From positions 1 to 40,134 of the forward strand of contig CAMYIS010000263.1 in the NCBI GenBank assembly GCA_947258485.1: a DNA stretch of 40,134 nt, in the 5' to 3' direction. The stretch comes from an uncultured Woeseiaceae bacterium (GTDB lineage Bacteria > Pseudomonadota > Gammaproteobacteria > Steroidobacterales > Woeseiaceae). Below are positions 37,174-40,134 of this stretch, piece after piece (position 1 is the first letter of the stretch; each line of letters begins with the position of its first letter). Position numbers and translations under genes: made by a program. The notes under the pieces were generated by a model, which did no database searches, had not been told where the DNA came from, and saw only the letters and a list, made by a program, of their open reading frames with translations.

Positions 37174-37860
37174 CTATTTATTCAGGAAGTGCTTTTCGAG
37201 AAATTCGGACCTGAAGTTCTGCGGGGGGTTCATACGATCCGGCCGTCCTTCGGGTGTAAAGTCCATCAGATTCCAATAGGGCCAGACCGTGTCTACATGG
37301 TTTGCCTGTAGCTCGGTGCCCCAGAAATGGAAGATCTCGCCATCGTGCTTTTTGAACACATGCAGGATAGGCCACTGCATGTCATCGTTCTCACCCTGGC
37401 ACCTGTAGTCAGCCTGGTAAGTGGTGCCGTAGCCCGATACCAGGCCGATTTGTGTCCAGCCCCGGGTCCTGGCCCAATCGTCGATTTTCTCTGCGGGGGC
37501 CTTGGCAATTCCACAGAAAGCGGCGTCTTGGGATACCTGGTAAGCAGTCCGGTCAAATCCATCCATCAATGACGTACACGATAAACACGGATTGTCCCAG
37601 CCGGGGCCATACATGAAGTTGTAGAGCAGCAATGTCGGCTTGTCGCCGAAGAGCTCGGACAATTTGACTTCCTGACCGACCTTGCCCTCGTTGGCCCACT
37701 GAAACTTATAGTCTTCCTTTAACTGACCACCCAAAGGCAGCTGGCGGCGTTTTTCGGCGACCGATTTGACTTTCTCAACCAGCGCCTTTTCTTCTTCAAG
37801 CAATTCATCGCGGGCTTTTCGATAGTCCGGAGATTCGTTGGGATATCGTAATTCACTCAT
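37174..37860 (-). CDS. DUF899 (thioredoxin-like) family protein
   Basis: LLLYNFMYGPGWDNPCLSCTSLMDGFDRTAYQV. Start at 37860 overlaps the upstream MAPEG stop by ATGA. Confidence 0.85.
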   Translation of the reverse strand: MSELRYPNESPDYRKARDELLEEEKALVEKVKSVAEKRRQLPLGGQLKEDYKFQWANEGKVGQEVKLSELFGDKPTLLLYNFMYGPGWDNPCLSCTSLMDGFDRTAYQVSQDAAFCGIAKAPAEKIDDWARTRGWTQIGLVSGYGTTYQADYRCQGENDDMQWPILHVFKKHDGEIFHFWGTELQANHVDTVWPYWNLMDFTPEGRPDRMNPPQNFRSEFLEKHFLNK

Positions 37861-38246
37861 ATCAGCACCACCCATAGCATCACCAAGGTCGCAAAAAAGC
37901 CGACCGACCAGATCAGCGAGCGAACGAGAAAAATACCGGATGCATACGCGGGTATGTAGAGGACACGTGCCGCAAGATAGGTCCAGGCACAGGTCTCCGT
38001 AATCGACGAGCTCGCGTCGCCCAATACGACGACAATGACGGCGATCGTGAACAGGATCAGGCCTTCGAAGTGATTGTCCATTGCTCGCTTGAGTCGACCA
38101 GCAACACCGGCAGCTCGTTTTTCCTCGTCACGATTGCCTCCCGTGTATTTCGGGCCCAGCTGGATATTGACCGGAACGGCCATGAGTACGAACTGGACAA
38201 ACTGCAGCAGTGCTGCAAAACCAAGCACCTTGATTTCGACTGGCAT
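37857..38246 (-). CDS. MAPEG family membrane protein
   Basis: 129 aa; RLKRAMDNHFEGLILFTIAVIVV and AWTYLAARVLYIPAYASGI. Confidence 0.85.
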   Translation of the reverse strand: MPVEIKVLGFAALLQFVQFVLMAVPVNIQLGPKYTGGNRDEEKRAAGVAGRLKRAMDNHFEGLILFTIAVIVVVLGDASSSITETCAWTYLAARVLYIPAYASGIFLVRSLIWSVGFFATLVMLWVVLI

Positions 38247-38264
38247 CGAGAAACTCCTCTTTTT

Positions 38265-39155
38265 CTAAGCCCGGGCGCCCGTGGCGGGTGGCTTCGGGAT
38301 CAGCACCGGGGTGCTGCGCTTGTAGTTCTCGTAATCGTCCTGGCCGCCCCAGCGCTCGTCCGCCTTTTCTTCCAGCAGCGGGATGCCGCTGACCCTGGTC
38401 AGCAGAAACGTCACAAACACTGGTGAGATAAGTGTAGCCCACTGCCAGCCCTGCAGCACCGGCATTGCGATGATTGCCATGCCAGTCCACAGCACGATCT
38501 CACCGAAATAATTCGGGTGGCGCGACCAGGCCCACAGGCCGACGTTGATAAACTTGCCTTTGTTGCCCGGGTCGCCCCTGAAATTCGACTTCTGCCGGTC
38601 TGCAACTATCTCAATGAGTATGCCGATCGACCAGATAATAATCCCGGTGATGCCGACAGCACCCAGCGGCTCGCGCACACCGCCGGTGATAATGGCGAGC
38701 GCCGCCGCCGCGGTCAGCAGAACCCACAGGCCCTGTATGGTCCACGCCATGAAGAACCGCAGCGGCCGGTTTTTGATGTTGTCGAAGCGGCTGTCTTTGC
38801 CGTCGCGCGAGATGCGCCGGAACAGGAACGTCGCCAGCCGTAGCGACCAGAACATGACCATGGCGGCAACCAGCGTCGCACGCATGTCGAGCTCGCCGGA
38901 CAGCAGCACGGCGACCACCGTCACGGTGATGTAGGTGACGCCACCGGTCAGGTCGTAGTAACGCTCGGTCTGTGTCAGCGCCGAGGGGATGAAGGCCAGC
39001 CAGTTGACTGCGAACGCGAGCGCACCGCACAGCGCAAATAACGGTACAGCGCCGACACGGTCGCCGCCGTCGCTGCCGGCCCACGACATGAGCGCGCCTA
39101 ATACGATTGCGATTGTGACTGCGACTATTATTTGTGTGTTACTGCGCTCAGCCAT
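38265..39155 (-). CDS. DUF1295 (steroid 5-alpha-reductase-like) membrane protein
   Basis: GKFINVGLWAWSRHPNYFGEIVLWTGM. Confidence 0.9.
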   Translation of the reverse strand: MAERSNTQIIVAVTIAIVLGALMSWAGSDGGDRVGAVPLFALCGALAFAVNWLAFIPSALTQTERYYDLTGGVTYITVTVVAVLLSGELDMRATLVAAMVMFWSLRLATFLFRRISRDGKDSRFDNIKNRPLRFFMAWTIQGLWVLLTAAAALAIITGGVREPLGAVGITGIIIWSIGILIEIVADRQKSNFRGDPGNKGKFINVGLWAWSRHPNYFGEIVLWTGMAIIAMPVLQGWQWATLISPVFVTFLLTRVSGIPLLEEKADERWGGQDDYENYKRSTPVLIPKPPATGARA

Positions 39156-39185
39156 AGTGGCGTCTCCCGGTTGTATGTCTGGCAG

Positions 39186-39794
39186 TCAGGATTCTTCCTC
39201 TGCCGCATAGGCGTGCACGCTGGCCAGGCGCAATTCAAAAGGCCCGTCCTGCTTGTCGTAAATCATCAGGCCCATGCCCCTGATCTGTCGGGGATCGAGC
39301 GCGGGTCCATCCAGCTGATAGCCGCGGTACTGTGGCATGAAGTTCGAGAATGGAATGTTGACCACACTCCATGTGTCGCTGCGGGTTTCGAAATCAGCCC
39401 AGTAGCTGATCTGCCTGCCACGCCAGCGCGCGTTGCTCGTCAATCGCCAGGTGTAGCGGCGGCCATCGCCCTTTACATGTAATTGGATTCCAGCGTGATT
39501 CGACAGATCCAGCTGCATGGGTTTTGTACGAATCGAGCTGAACCCGCCACCATTCGTGTTGGTGCGGCCCGCGAATCTCAGCTCTCCTTGTTCTTGTTCG
39601 AAATCGCCCTCGCTTCGACCTCCCATGACGTTATCGTTTACTACGTACCACCCCAGGTCGGAACTGCTCGTTGTGAAGTCGGTGAGCAGGAGTTCTCCGT
39701 TGGGATCGGAATCGGAAGCGTCGAGTGGCGTGCCGGGAACGGTCATCAGCAGTAGTCCGAAAATCAGCGAAAAAGGTATCACGTTGGCCTGCAT
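39186..39794 (-). CDS. CIA30-like family protein with signal peptide
   Basis: WYVVNDNVMGGRSEGDFEQEQGELRFAGRTNTNGGGFSSIRT; start at ATG 39794 gives a signal peptide. Confidence 0.85.
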   Translation of the reverse strand: MQANVIPFSLIFGLLLMTVPGTPLDASDSDPNGELLLTDFTTSSSDLGWYVVNDNVMGGRSEGDFEQEQGELRFAGRTNTNGGGFSSIRTKPMQLDLSNHAGIQLHVKGDGRRYTWRLTSNARWRGRQISYWADFETRSDTWSVVNIPFSNFMPQYRGYQLDGPALDPRQIRGMGLMIYDKQDGPFELRLASVHAYAAEEES

Positions 39795-39799
39795 CCCGC

Positions 39800-40134
39800 T
39801 TAGCCCCTGTAAGCCAGCAGTGTGTTTTTCTGTTGGGGAAGCAGCATCTGCCACTGCCGGCAACTGGTTGCAGCCTGGTTGCCCAGCGTCACTGCAGCAC
39901 GCATCGAGCGGCTTAGGGCGCTGGCATACAGACGCTGGTAATAAGGAGCCTTACGTGCGTAAAACGGCAGTATTTCTTCGAGCGTAAGATCGGTATCCAG
40001 CGTTTCGGCGAAGGCGTCATAGAATCGGCCAATCGCGTCCGACACCGGGTTGTCTTCGGCCAGCAGGTCGGACGGAGCAATCGTCCAGGTCATGTCGCGT
40101 TGCAGTACACAGGTCCCGGCAAAGCCAGCGCGTC
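39800..40134 (-). CDS. Hypothetical protein, C-terminal part (runs off right edge)
   Basis: The frame stays open upstream of the track ATG at 40093 (RAGFAGTCVLQRDMTWTIAPSD...) to the window edge. Confidence 0.6.
   Translation of the reverse strand, partial: RAGFAGTCVLQRDMTWTIAPSDLLAEDNPVSDAIGRFYDAFAETLDTDLTLEEILPFYARKAPYYQRLYASALSRSMRAAVTLGNQAATSCRQWQMLLPQQKNTLLAYRG

Noticed and set aside
1-40134. CRISPR arrays, tRNA/rRNA genes, integrases or prophage modules
   Set aside because: None seen by eye; no regularly spaced repeat-spacer pattern and no recognisable transposase, integrase or structural phage ORFs in the track.

Overview
The window is about 40 kb of chromosomal, GC-rich, gene-dense sequence. 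The gene mix (TonB receptor, c-type cytochromes, TPR/TolB-like membrane proteins) suggests a gammaproteobacterium, possibly Woeseiaceae-like, but this is inference only. I see no tRNA or rRNA genes, CRISPR arrays, prophage or intact transposases. Main content, left to right: a partial cytochrome c protein; an orphan acyl-CoA carboxylase carboxyltransferase; a TGS-type GTPase; an ion-transport cluster (P-type ATPase, DUF21/CNNM-like protein, voltage-gated K+ channel); an SDR; a TonB receptor; DUF3422; MATE; SRPBCC; lipoproteins; a stress cluster (Lon-like protease, Usp-like protein, PolX-type HhH protein, aldehyde dehydrogenase, UspA, H1-like/DUF2934); a membrane thioredoxin; a putative exported pseudo-receiver next to an outer-membrane barrel; three TolB-like/TPR paralogs; a RelE/ParE-RHH toxin-antitoxin pair; DUF454; a DsbA-like protein; DUF899-MAPEG-DUF1295; and CIA30. 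The strongest non-routine signals are: (1) the antitoxin promoter, where four ACGT cores at exact 8-bp spacing overlay a near-consensus sigma70 promoter that predicts a leaderless transcript; (2) a signal-peptide-bearing receiver-like protein lacking the phospho-acceptor Asp; (3) a Lon-like protease split by a frameshift at the ATPase/protease boundary; (4) a TolB/TPR paralog trio with one member broken by an apparent ~56-nt deletion; (5) a fossil start of a GMC-type oxidoreductase behind the aldehyde dehydrogenase; and (6) a tandem and dispersed ~36-bp repeat.
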